A stretch of 10,707 nucleotides of DNA from CAYNYI01 sp964401455 (GTDB taxonomy: Bacteria; Fibrobacterota; OXYB2-FULL-49-7; CAYNYI01), in assembly GCA_964401455.1 (NCBI GenBank), contig CAYNYI010000094.1, positions 1 to 10,707 on the forward strand. Direction: 5' to 3'. The notes beneath the pieces are model-generated. The model had not been told where the DNA came from, made no database searches, and worked only from the letters and a program-made list of their open reading frames with translations. Both the position numbers and the translations under genes were made by a program. Below are positions 1 to 6,368 of this stretch, one piece after another. Each line of letters opens with the position of its first letter. Within the stretch, counting starts at the first letter, position 1.

Positions 1-15
1 TATCGGTGAGGTCGG

Positions 16-651
16 TTATCCGAGTGAAGAATTATTAGCCGCTGAAATGTCTCGAAAAATTATAAGAGAATCGCTTATGGTTGTTTCTATGGGAGGGGCC
101 TGTATTTCTATGCGTATTACTTTGCTGTTCTGGATGCAGACCGTATCTGTTCCGGAATCAGTTTCATCGGCGCATATTCTTACCGCTATTGCTTGCGTAC
201 CTGCCGAAAGCGCTACGGCCTTTCTGGAAGATGATGAACCGAACGAGAGCTTTGACTCGTTTCCTGAGTAGTAGTATATAGAACGGCTCGCTATTCTGAC
301 CGAATCAATATTGTATGCGGCTCCGCTGAAGACAAGGGTGTCGCCCACGGTTACTTTAAAACGGTCCACATCAAGGGTTTCTATTGCTCCGCTCGAACCT
401 GTAAATTCCAGGGAGAGTATTTCTGTAGGGCATCTGATATTTGAAGTGTCTGAACAGGAAGGCATACAGGTATTATCCCCGTCCGGACACGGTTCGGTGC
501 ATGTGTCGCAGTAAGTTCCGTCATCGCTCTCATCATCATTCGCAGTCGGGATACCGTTGTTGCTGCCGGTGGGTGATTCCTTTCCGCAGCCGGGGTTTAT
601 AGAAAAAAAGACAAACGCAATTGAAAAAATCAGGATAAGTCTGTAAACCAT
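16..651 (-). CDS. Cysteine-rich putative lipoprotein, unknown function
   Basis: A 211-residue protein, not recognised as a named family. Residues 1-21 form a hydrophobic signal sequence ending in INPG-C22. This looks like a lipoprotein cleavage site, although Asn at -3 departs from the usual Leu. Next comes an acidic, Ser/Asn/Asp-rich linker (about 24-47), then a compact cysteine cluster at 48-74 with spacing C-x2-C-x3-C-x6-C-x3-C-x7-C. The rest (about 80-185) has alternating hydrophobic residues and a 'TVGDTLVFSG' stretch, as in Ig/PKD-like beta-sandwich domains of surface proteins; C160 and C172 could pair. The ATG is preceded by GGGAG with 7-nt spacing, which supports this start. It lies 91 bp downstream of rlmB on the same strand and has its own possible promoter. 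Expected location is the outer membrane or periplasm. The Cys cluster could bind metal or form disulfides, which is inference. Confidence 0.75.
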   Translation of the reverse strand: MVYRLILIFSIAFVFFSINPGCGKESPTGSNNGIPTANDDESDDGTYCDTCTEPCPDGDNTCMPSCSDTSNIRCPTEILSLEFTGSSGAIETLDVDRFKVTVGDTLVFSGAAYNIDSVRIASRSIYYYSGNESKLSFGSSSSRKAVALSAGTQAIAVRICADETDSGTDTVCIQNSKVIRIEIQAPPIETTISDSLIIFRDISAANNSSLG

Positions 652-703
652 ATAATACTCCCAGGGAAAATTTAAAAAAGCCCCGTAGAAAAGCCCTTAA
701 GAT

Positions 704-732
704 AATATAAATATAAATTTTCTTTTGCGCAA
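704..732 (-). promoter_or_regulatory. Possible sigma70-type promoter for the lipoprotein gene
   Basis: On the minus strand, TTGCGC (727-732) and TATATT (704-709) are separated by 17 bp, inside the 91-bp gap between rlmB and the lipoprotein gene. The -10 matches 5 of 6 consensus bases and is identical to the -10 at 5153-5158; the -35 matches only its first three bases. It predicts a leader of about 45 nt. Confidence 0.4.
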
Positions 733-742
733 GGAGCCGCCT

Positions 743-1492
743 CTATGCGGTTTTCCTTTGCCGCAGAACTTCGAAAACTGCAATTCCTGCGGCTACCGAG
801 ACATTCAGGCTTTCAACCTCGCCCTTTATCGGTATTTGAAGAAGCCGGTCGCACATTCTTTTTATATGAGGCCGGATACCGCTTTTTTCGCTGCCGAGAC
901 AGATAACAGAACCCTTTTGTGAGAAGTCTTCAGAATAAAAGTTCTCGGCATCATTAGAAGCCAAACCGTAAATATTCATTCCCGCTTTACGGAAAATATC
1001 GAGTGTCCTGGCTGTATCATGGGGCCGGGCGATAGGAATATGCTCAATAGCCCCGGCCGAAGTCTTGGCCACTGTTGCCGAGAGTCTGCAGCACCCGCCC
1101 GGAGTAAGGATTAATCCCGCCGCGCCTGCCGCTGCTGCGCTTCTTATGACCGCTCCCATATTATGCGGGTCCTCGACTCCGTCCAGCACAAGTACCAGGG
1201 CTTTTGTACCCTGTTCCGCGGCATTTCGGACAATTTGCTCAACCGGAACAAATTCTTTGGCGGCTGTGAACGCTATTACCCCCTGATGCCGGACATTTCC
1301 TGTCCACTGTTTAATTTTTCCCGTTGGAACAAGTGAAACAACCGCTTTATTTTTACGGCAGAACTTCAAAAGTTCAAAAAGCCTCTGGTTTTTTAATGAA
1401 CGGTCAATCATTATTTTATCGACACGCTCCCGGTTTGTGCGTATAGCTTCGAAGACGGGGTTTATGCCGTAAATTATCTCACCCTTTTCCAT
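743..1492 (-). CDS. rlmB: 23S rRNA (guanosine-2'-O-)-methyltransferase RlmB (SpoU/TrmH family)
   Basis: SpoU-class (SPOUT, trefoil-knot) methyltransferase that 2'-O-methylates a peptidyl-transferase-region guanosine of 23S rRNA (G2251 in E. coli) using S-adenosylmethionine. From the chosen start it has 249 residues, the usual RlmB length. Residues 5-80 form the N-terminal substrate-binding domain (IIYGINPVFEAI; RHQGVIAF). The catalytic domain carries all three SpoU motifs: motif 1 LDGVEDPHNMGAVIRSA (103-119), motif 2 around ICLGSEKSGIR (197-207), and motif 3 IPIKGEVESLNVSVAAG (220-236). The frame stays open upstream to a GTG at 1604-1606, adding 38 residues with no family resemblance, so I start at the ATG at 1490-1492 (MEKGEIIYG). 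No Shine-Dalgarno sequence precedes this ATG or the in-frame ATG at 1514-1516. A terminator-like hairpin ends just before the latter, suggesting leader control. Confidence 0.93.
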   Translation of the reverse strand: MEKGEIIYGINPVFEAIRTNRERVDKIMIDRSLKNQRLFELLKFCRKNKAVVSLVPTGKIKQWTGNVRHQGVIAFTAAKEFVPVEQIVRNAAEQGTKALVLVLDGVEDPHNMGAVIRSAAAAGAAGLILTPGGCCRLSATVAKTSAGAIEHIPIARPHDTARTLDIFRKAGMNIYGLASNDAENFYSEDFSQKGSVICLGSEKSGIRPHIKRMCDRLLQIPIKGEVESLNVSVAAGIAVFEVLRQRKTA

Positions 1493-1516
1493 GTGTTTAA
1501 AGATATTTAAATTCAT

Positions 1517-1551
1517 AAAAAAAAGGACAGAAAAAGAGTATCTTTCTGCCC
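1517..1551 (-). terminator. Intrinsic terminator just upstream of rlmB
   Basis: On the minus strand GGGCAGAAA (1551-1543) and TTTCTGTCC (1533-1525) form a 9-bp stem with one G.U wobble and a 9-nt loop. An uninterrupted T8 tract (1524-1517) follows. It lies only 25 nt before the rlmB ATG, so it either ends a separate small RNA or acts as an attenuator in the rlmB leader. Confidence 0.65.
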
Positions 1552-1651
1552 TTATCGAGGATTTATTTTGTACAGAAAACGCCTGCACACCTTCCCTGGA
1601 AGGCACCCACGTCCCTGTGGTGATTCCCGTACAGAGGCTGCTTTCGCCGCC
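1517..1651 (-). ncRNA. Putative structured RNA or 5' leader upstream of rlmB, class unknown
   Basis: The minus strand between rlmB and the divergent Nudix gene packs four local hairpins into about 135 nt. First, 1651-1636 is a GGC/GC stem with a G.A mismatch and a GAAA (GNRA) tetraloop. Second, 1622-1604 pairs CACCAC with GTGGGTG around one bulge. Third, 1603-1590 pairs CCTTCC with GGAAGG. Fourth, 1551-1525 is an intrinsic terminator followed by eight T. A TATATT -10-like box lies at 1664-1659, upstream of the first stem, but I see no good -35. The G.A mismatch, GNRA loop and G.U wobble (A.C on the plus strand) all favour a minus-strand RNA. I compared it from memory with SRP, 6S, tmRNA, RNase P, T-box and common riboswitch motifs and found no match. 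It may be a cis-acting leader of rlmB or an independent small RNA. Confidence 0.45.
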
Positions 1652-1685
1652 TTTAATAAATATATCGGCAAACAGCGGGGTTTAC

Positions 1686-1714
1686 TTGAGTGGCGCAAAG
1701 ATAAAAATTATCTT
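1686..1714 (+). promoter_or_regulatory. Possible promoter, overlapped by an inverted repeat, for the Nudix fusion gene
   Basis: TTGAGT (1686-1691) and TATCTT (1709-1714) are separated by 17 bp, each with 4 of 6 consensus matches. A perfect 8-bp inverted repeat (AAAGATAA / TTATCTTT, 1697-1715, 3-nt loop) overlaps the spacer and the -10. It could be an operator or an mRNA hairpin. The predicted leader is about 20 nt. Confidence 0.3.
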
Positions 1715-1728
1715 TTATTTCAGGCAAA

Positions 1729-1734
1729 AAGGAG
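1729..1734 (+). promoter_or_regulatory. Ribosome binding site selecting the GTG start at 1742
   Basis: AAGGAG lies 7 nt before an in-frame GTG (1742-1744). The next ATG (1751) is 16 nt away, and the upstream ATG at 1568 has no such site and would extend the protein through the structured intergenic region. This site therefore argues for the GTG start. Confidence 0.6.
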
Positions 1735-1741
1735 AGACATT

Positions 1742-2830
1742 GTGGGGCAGATGCATAAACTTTTTATAAATACCGCACTCGGATTTCTGCCGATATTAGT
1801 GTTCGCCGCGGCTGAAGGCTTTTTCGGATTGGAAAAAGCGATTATTGCCGCTGTTGTAACCGGAACTGCCGTATTTGCAGCGGGTTATATTAAAAATCAT
1901 CGTCCGGACTTTTTTGTATTATTTGATACAGGACTCTTAATGGTTTTTGGGGCTGTTTCGCTTACATTCGAAAGCGAGCTTTTCTTTCGCCTGAAGCCGG
2001 CAGTCATTGAGCTGATAATTATGATTCTCGGATTACTCGCGGGTGCCGGTCCTGAAAAATTTATTAGGAATCTATACTTACGATTTTCTGGTACTGCAGA
2101 GGCGGATAAAAAAAATGTGATTAAAATACGCCGTTTCATGCTCTATGCGGCATTCTTTACCGCGCTCCACGCTGCGCTTATTGTTTATACCGCGGTATTT
2201 TCCTCAATGAAAGTATGGGCATTTGTAAGCGGGCCGCTATTTTATATTGCAGCCGGCTCGGTTTTTTCGGCTATTTTTTTGAGCCGTAAGATTAATCAGT
2301 ATCTTTTAAAGAAAAAATACAAAGACAGCGAGTGGTTTGATATTGTAAACCCTGAAGGCAAAATCAAAGGCAAAGCTCCCAGAGATATCTGTCACGGGAA
2401 TCCGGACCTGCTTCACCGGGTCGTTCATATGCATATTTTCAATAATGATGGAATGCTTCTTCTGCAGAAGAGGTCTCCGTTTAAAAAAATCCAGCCCGGA
2501 AAATGGGATACTGCTGTGGGAGGCCATATAGGAAGCGGCGAGGAGGTGCAGGACGCTCTGATAAGAGAAGTGAAAGAAGAGGCCGGCCTGAGCCGGATAC
2601 CGCACAAGTTTTTGTTTTCATATATAATGCGGAACGAAATTGAATCTGAAATGGTCTTTACTTTTGCCGGTTACTCAGACGGACCTTTCAATCCGGATCC
2701 TGAAGAGGTATCCGATGTCAGATTTTTTAACCGGGATTCAATCAAAGAAAACCTCGGTAAAAAATTTTTTACACCGAATTTTGAGCAGGAGTTCGGTCTA
2801 TTGGTAAAGCAGGGTGTCATTATCGCTTAA
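1742..2830 (+). CDS. YciB/IspZ-like membrane domain fused to a Nudix hydrolase
   Basis: A 362-residue protein from the GTG chosen by the AAGGAG site. Residues 8-180 hold about six hydrophobic segments (near 11-28, 31-50, 57-75, 86-103, 133-155 and 160-180). The order and character (LGFLPILVF; a 'LLMVFGAVSLTFESELFFRLKP' region at about 65-86) resemble YciB/IspZ septation-related inner-membrane proteins. This is a resemblance judged by eye. Residues 195-355 are a Nudix domain with a complete box at 261-283 (G-x5-E-x7-REVKEEAGL). It is preceded by 'EWFDIVNPEGK' and 'HRVVHMHIFN', typical of the YfcD/isopentenyl-diphosphate-isomerase-like branch. Nudix enzymes hydrolyse nucleoside-diphosphate-linked substrates with a divalent metal; the substrate here is unknown. 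The catalytic domain should hang on the cytoplasmic face of the membrane. It is divergent from rlmB and 104 bp upstream of the foldase gene. Confidence 0.85.
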   Translation: MGQMHKLFINTALGFLPILVFAAAEGFFGLEKAIIAAVVTGTAVFAAGYIKNHRPDFFVLFDTGLLMVFGAVSLTFESELFFRLKPAVIELIIMILGLLAGAGPEKFIRNLYLRFSGTAEADKKNVIKIRRFMLYAAFFTALHAALIVYTAVFSSMKVWAFVSGPLFYIAAGSVFSAIFLSRKINQYLLKKKYKDSEWFDIVNPEGKIKGKAPRDICHGNPDLLHRVVHMHIFNNDGMLLLQKRSPFKKIQPGKWDTAVGGHIGSGEEVQDALIREVKEEAGLSRIPHKFLFSYIMRNEIESEMVFTFAGYSDGPFNPDPEEVSDVRFFNRDSIKENLGKKFFTPNFEQEFGLLVKQGVIIA

Positions 2831-2934
2831 AACCGTCTGTTTATTAATAAAATCATTGATTTAAGCTTTGTTTTTAACTAATTTATTTATCTTGTTTTTC
2901 ATTATACGCAAATAAATAATTCAAGGAGATATAG

Positions 2935-5103
2935 ATGGGAAATAACGAAGAAAAAAGTAAGGGGAGCTTTATGCTTATGAGCAGCCTCCGAAGCGGTAAT
3001 TTTGTGATTTTTGTTATGGCGGGAGTCATATTTTTCTTTGTTTTCACTATTTTCTGGAGCTGGGGAATGGGAGGTGAAAAGTTCTCCGGTAACAATGTCG
3101 GAGAAATTAACGGCAGAGAAATAAGCTACGGAGAATTTGAGCGCGCGCTCGAAAACGCCGCAGCTAATATGCGTCGGGAAAAAACAGAATTATCCGGTCT
3201 GGATTACCGTAATATGCGCAAACAGGTATGGCAGCAGTTTGTTTCAAGAATGCTTCTGGAAGACCTCAAGGAAAAGCTTGATATCAAAGCTTCGGATGCG
3301 CAGATAGCTGATTTTTTTATGAAAAACCCTCCTCAGGGAGTTCGAAGCTATGAGGGATTTCAGACCGACGGTAGATTTGATGAGCAAAAATACAAAGAAT
3401 TTCTTAAATCCGACCAGGCTTCTTCCAATCCGTATATAATTGAATACGAAAAAGACGCCGTTGAATATTCTATACCGCTTCTTGTTTTGCAGCAGCTTTT
3501 GGATTATGTTCCGCACGTTACTTCAAAAACTCTTGACAGTCGTTTGCTGCTTTCAGAGGGAAGTGCAGATATCGAGTATGTATATGCCAATTCAGCGAAG
3601 CTCGACGAAGACGCTCTTTCGGAGGAGAACGTTAGAAATTTCTATAATGAAAACCCTCAAGAATTTAAAGATTCTGCCTCGGTTTCTCTTGAGTACGCGT
3701 ATATTCCAAAGAAACCCAGGCAAGAGGACAGTACCGAAACAAGAAATGACATTTTCTATGTTTATAATAAAATAACCGAAGAGGGAGAAGACTTCAGGGA
3801 GTTTGTTGCCGCCTATTCAGAGGACCAAGCTACAAATATGAAAGGCGGTTTTATTGGAATGACTCTTACCGATTCCAATGAACTCAGTACTGATTATCCG
3901 GTAACGGTTTATAAAGCGGCTAAAAAAGCTCCGTCGGGCGGAGTCGCTCCGCCGGTGCGTTCGGGCGGCGGATGGCATCTCGTATATACCGGAGAGCCTA
4001 CGCGCTTGAGGAGGATTAAGGCCTCGCACATTCTTGTCAGCGGGAGGGACATGGCCGATTCTGTTACAGATGTTCTTAAGGATACTTCCTTTGCCGCTGT
4101 GGCGGCTGAGTACAGCACAGATGAAGCAACCGCGGCCTCCGGCGGTGATCTTGGTTTTTTTGCGAGAGGGCGGATGGATCCGGCTTTTGAGGAAGTCGCG
4201 TTCTCTATGGAAAAAGGGGAGGTTTCCGAACCGGTACGTAGCCGTTTAGGCTACCATATAATTAAAGTTACCGACAAAGAAATGTTTACAGATAAAAAAG
4301 CAAGAATACCTGTCAGTCATATTTATATACCCCTTAAAGCGGGTCCTCAGACTGTTGAGATTCTTCGTGAACGTTGTGACAGTCTTGTTAATGTTATTAA
4401 TTCCGGAGATTTAGATCTTAAAGAAGCGGCGGATTCGGCCGGTTTCAAATACGGAAAAACAGACTTTTTCAGCCGCAGCGAACTCCCGCAGGGCTTCAAT
4501 ACTCCCGAGACATATATGATGGGTATGGTAAGCTATGCTTTTTCCGATTCTTCGATGGAAAAAGCCGGTCCGGTTTTTGATAACGATAAAGCCCTTTATA
4601 TTCTTAGGGCCTCAGCCAGGTATCCCGCGGGGACTATACCGTTCGAACATGTAAAAAGAGAGGCTTCCGGGCTTCTTCGGCAGTCTCTGATGGAGGAAAA
4701 GAAAAAAGCCGTGGCGGATAAAGTCTGGCAGTCGGTTTCTTCGGGTGGTTCTCTGGAAGAAGCTGCATCGGCTGACGAAGCGGTTAACTATAATAAGTAT
4801 GACGGGGCGACTTATGAAAAGTTTATCCCCGGACTCGGTTATAAATCACCTGTTGTTGTAAAGGTCCTTATGTCCGAAGAAAATGAATATACCGGCCCTG
4901 TTCTGACTGCATCCACATACGCGATAGCCAGACCTCTGAAAATTAGTGCTCCAGTTGACAATCCGGATGCCGCCGGAAAAAAATCCGTTTTTAAGAATAC
5001 TCTGTTCCGTTCACGCAGAGTCGCGGCGGAGGAGGCGGTTGCTTCCTGGTTCCGGGAGACCTCAGACATTGAGGATAACCGGGACAAATTTTACCGGGAC
5101 TGA
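2935..5103 (+). CDS. PpiD/SurA-like periplasmic peptidyl-prolyl isomerase (foldase)
   Basis: A 722-residue membrane-anchored chaperone/isomerase acting on proteins emerging into the periplasm. A short cytoplasmic tail is followed by one transmembrane helix (about 22-44). A SurA_N/PpiD-type N-terminal domain (about 54-200) has the signature 'VGEINGREISYGEFERAL' and 'FQTDGRFDEQKYKEFLKSD'. A degenerate parvulin-like segment spans about 247-354 (SLEYAYIP, GGFIGM, WHLVYTGE). A canonical parvulin (PpiC) domain spans 361-447, with ASHILV (H365), GGDLGFFARGRMDPAFEEVAFS (403-424, key parts) and LGYHIIKV (H441). A further helical and possibly parvulin-like C-terminal region starts at 'RIPVSHIYIPL' (457-467). 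PpiD proteins are usually around 620 residues with one active parvulin, so this is somewhat long. AAGGAG lies 6 nt before the ATG. A poor promoter candidate (TTGATT-17-TAATTT) begins at 2856. Confidence 0.9.
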   Translation: MGNNEEKSKGSFMLMSSLRSGNFVIFVMAGVIFFFVFTIFWSWGMGGEKFSGNNVGEINGREISYGEFERALENAAANMRREKTELSGLDYRNMRKQVWQQFVSRMLLEDLKEKLDIKASDAQIADFFMKNPPQGVRSYEGFQTDGRFDEQKYKEFLKSDQASSNPYIIEYEKDAVEYSIPLLVLQQLLDYVPHVTSKTLDSRLLLSEGSADIEYVYANSAKLDEDALSEENVRNFYNENPQEFKDSASVSLEYAYIPKKPRQEDSTETRNDIFYVYNKITEEGEDFREFVAAYSEDQATNMKGGFIGMTLTDSNELSTDYPVTVYKAAKKAPSGGVAPPVRSGGGWHLVYTGEPTRLRRIKASHILVSGRDMADSVTDVLKDTSFAAVAAEYSTDEATAASGGDLGFFARGRMDPAFEEVAFSMEKGEVSEPVRSRLGYHIIKVTDKEMFTDKKARIPVSHIYIPLKAGPQTVEILRERCDSLVNVINSGDLDLKEAADSAGFKYGKTDFFSRSELPQGFNTPETYMMGMVSYAFSDSSMEKAGPVFDNDKALYILRASARYPAGTIPFEHVKREASGLLRQSLMEEKKKAVADKVWQSVSSGGSLEEAASADEAVNYNKYDGATYEKFIPGLGYKSPVVVKVLMSEENEYTGPVLTASTYAIARPLKISAPVDNPDAAGKKSVFKNTLFRSRRVAAEEAVASWFRETSDIEDNRDKFYRD

Positions 5104-5129
5104 TTTATTGATTTTTTTCGTTCTGTCTA

Positions 5130-5158
5130 TTGACACAGCGCTGAAACCGGAATATATT
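5130..5158 (+). promoter_or_regulatory. Near-consensus sigma70 promoter for the small peptide and nucleotidyltransferase
   Basis: TTGACA (5130-5135) and TATATT (5153-5158) are separated by exactly 17 bp. The -35 is perfect and the -10 matches 5 of 6. Start of transcription is expected near 5165, about 25 nt before the ATG of the 41-residue peptide gene. This separates 5191-6363 from the foldase gene as its own transcription unit. Confidence 0.7.
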
Positions 5159-5190
5159 TAATGTTAACGGTTTAAAAACAGGAAAGAAGT

Positions 5191-5316
5191 ATGAAAAGAC
5201 ACATAATATTTTTTCTGATGTTTTCCATCGCTGTTTTAGCCGCCGGCGTTTCGGCAGGCGATGAAACTCCTAAAAAGCCCTCAACCTGGACTCAGATTAA
5301 GTCCATATTTAAATAG
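5191..5316 (+). CDS. 41-residue secreted peptide, unknown function
   Basis: A short ORF encoding 41 residues: a basic start (MKRH), a hydrophobic core (about 5-18) and an A-x-A-type cleavage site, VSA|GD, after residue 22. The predicted mature peptide is GDETPKKPSTWTQIKSIFK (19 residues). Its N-terminal part is polar with Pro and Lys, and its C-terminal part (WTQIKSIFK) is amphipathic and cationic. AGGA lies 7 nt before the ATG, and a near-consensus promoter lies about 30 nt further upstream. Only 3 nt separate its stop from the GTG of the nucleotidyltransferase gene, so the two are probably translationally coupled. Promoter, ribosome site and signal peptide together make a real gene likely. 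I do not recognise the family. It could be an export-targeted bioactive peptide, a leader regulating the next gene, or a small envelope protein. Confidence 0.65.
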   Translation: MKRHIIFFLMFSIAVLAAGVSAGDETPKKPSTWTQIKSIFK

Positions 5317-5319
5317 ACG

Positions 5320-6363
5320 GTGTTTATAGGCCGCGGAGCAGAGCTCAGACGGTACTGCCTGAAAAAAATTATCCCGTCATTTATCAAGGAGTGTTCCTTG
5401 TCGCTCCCGGGCGATATTGATGCCGGGTCTCTTTTGGAATATCTCAAGACAAACTCTCTGACAGGGATATATTATAAGCTTGACCCTTTTAAAGCCGAGA
5501 GCTCTGTCAAAGAAACAGTCCGGAATATTGCCGCAGGTAATCTTGCTAAAATTTATTTTCGTGACCGGTTAATCTCAGAAGCCGATTCCGCAGGAATAAT
5601 CATACGCCCGGTAAAAGGCGCGGCCTTTCTTGAAAATTTGTATGAAGATATATCTTTAAGACCCATGTGTGATATAGATTTTATTTTTCCTTTAGAAAAA
5701 AAGAAGGAATTGGAGAAGCTTCTTTTTTCTTTAGGGCATAAAAGAAACCGTTTAACACCATTTGAAGCCGATTCTTATTATCATTTAAGCTATTCAAACG
5801 GTTTCTTGAAGTCGGAGTATCATCACTCTCTTACAGGTTTTCATACAAGGGTAATTCATAATAATTTTGGTGTTTTTAAAAAAACAGAGGATGTGAAACA
5901 TTTTCGGGAAGAAGATCATTTTATTTATTTACTTATACATTTCGCTTCGCCCCACAATTTCCAAAGCCTCATAAGCCTTTGCGACCTTTTTTTGTTCAGA
6001 AAAAAATTCCGCGATAAAATTGATTGGGCAAGTGTCATGGAAAAAGCATACAGGTTTAATGCTTTATTTGAATTATCAATATTTAACAGGTTTTGTCTGT
6101 TTTGCGGTCTTCCGGAACTTATGCTGGGTAATGATACGGGAGGTTTTTTTACATCCGCTTTTTTCTCCCGGATAGAAAAGAGAGGTACAGCATCCAGAAC
6201 ATTTTTGCAGATTATGCGAAGCGGGAGGCCCGTTTTTTTGATTAAACGGCTTCTCTGGCCTGATCCGGCAGAGATGGAGCATATATTCGGAAAAAAAAGA
6301 AACATTTTTTCCGGGCTGAAACATATTTTAAGGCTTCTCCGAAAAAGCTCCGGTAAAAATTAA
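5320..6363 (+). CDS. Nucleotidyltransferase family protein (NTP_transf_5 type)
   Basis: A 347-residue protein resembling the uncharacterised nucleotidyltransferase family NTP_transf_5 (PF14907). The family signature is clear at residues 97-123: PVKGAAF...LYEDISLRPMCDIDFIF. It corresponds to the usual 'LKGxAL...YpdpgLRpmxDiDllv', with D118 and D120 as the presumed metal-binding pair. Downstream are His-containing segments (YHHSLTGFHTRVIHNN at about 167-182; FIYLLIHFASPHNFQSL) and a C-terminal 'RLLWPDPAEM' that also fits the family. Cytosolic, with no signal peptide. Members occur near polysaccharide and some peptide-modification genes, but their substrates are mostly unknown. The GTG start sits 3 nt after the peptide gene stop and lacks a Shine-Dalgarno sequence. 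An alternative in-frame TTG at 5398 has AAGGAG 6 nt upstream and would give 321 residues. I prefer the GTG because the first helix (residues 10-24) matches the family N-terminus. Confidence 0.8.
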   Translation: MFIGRGAELRRYCLKKIIPSFIKECSLSLPGDIDAGSLLEYLKTNSLTGIYYKLDPFKAESSVKETVRNIAAGNLAKIYFRDRLISEADSAGIIIRPVKGAAFLENLYEDISLRPMCDIDFIFPLEKKKELEKLLFSLGHKRNRLTPFEADSYYHLSYSNGFLKSEYHHSLTGFHTRVIHNNFGVFKKTEDVKHFREEDHFIYLLIHFASPHNFQSLISLCDLFLFRKKFRDKIDWASVMEKAYRFNALFELSIFNRFCLFCGLPELMLGNDTGGFFTSAFFSRIEKRGTASRTFLQIMRSGRPVFLIKRLLWPDPAEMEHIFGKKRNIFSGLKHILRLLRKSSGKN

Positions 6364-6368
6364 TATTT

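Noticed and set aside
731..758. Hairpin at the rlmB 3' end (CCGC/GCGG plus AAGGA/TCCTT) as a terminator
   Set aside because: The stem is interrupted and neither strand carries a T tract after it.
1590..1651. SRP RNA (AAGCAGCC string on the minus strand)
   Set aside because: The SRP apical GGAA loop context and flanking conserved bases are missing; only the short string agrees.
1568..1741. Upstream ATG start adding 58 residues to the Nudix fusion
   Set aside because: There is no ribosome site there, the added sequence is basic and non-hydrophobic with no family resemblance, and it crosses the hairpin cluster. GTG 1742 has a good site.
1660..1745. Glycine-riboswitch-like (CAGGCAAAAAGGAGAG) and c-di-GMP-riboswitch-like (GGCAAAC ... 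GGCGCAAAG) strings upstream of the Nudix fusion gene
   Set aside because: Only isolated strings match. The glycine aptamer's CCGAAGG core and the c-di-GMP P1 pairing and second helix are absent, and the AAGGAG part is simply the ribosome site.
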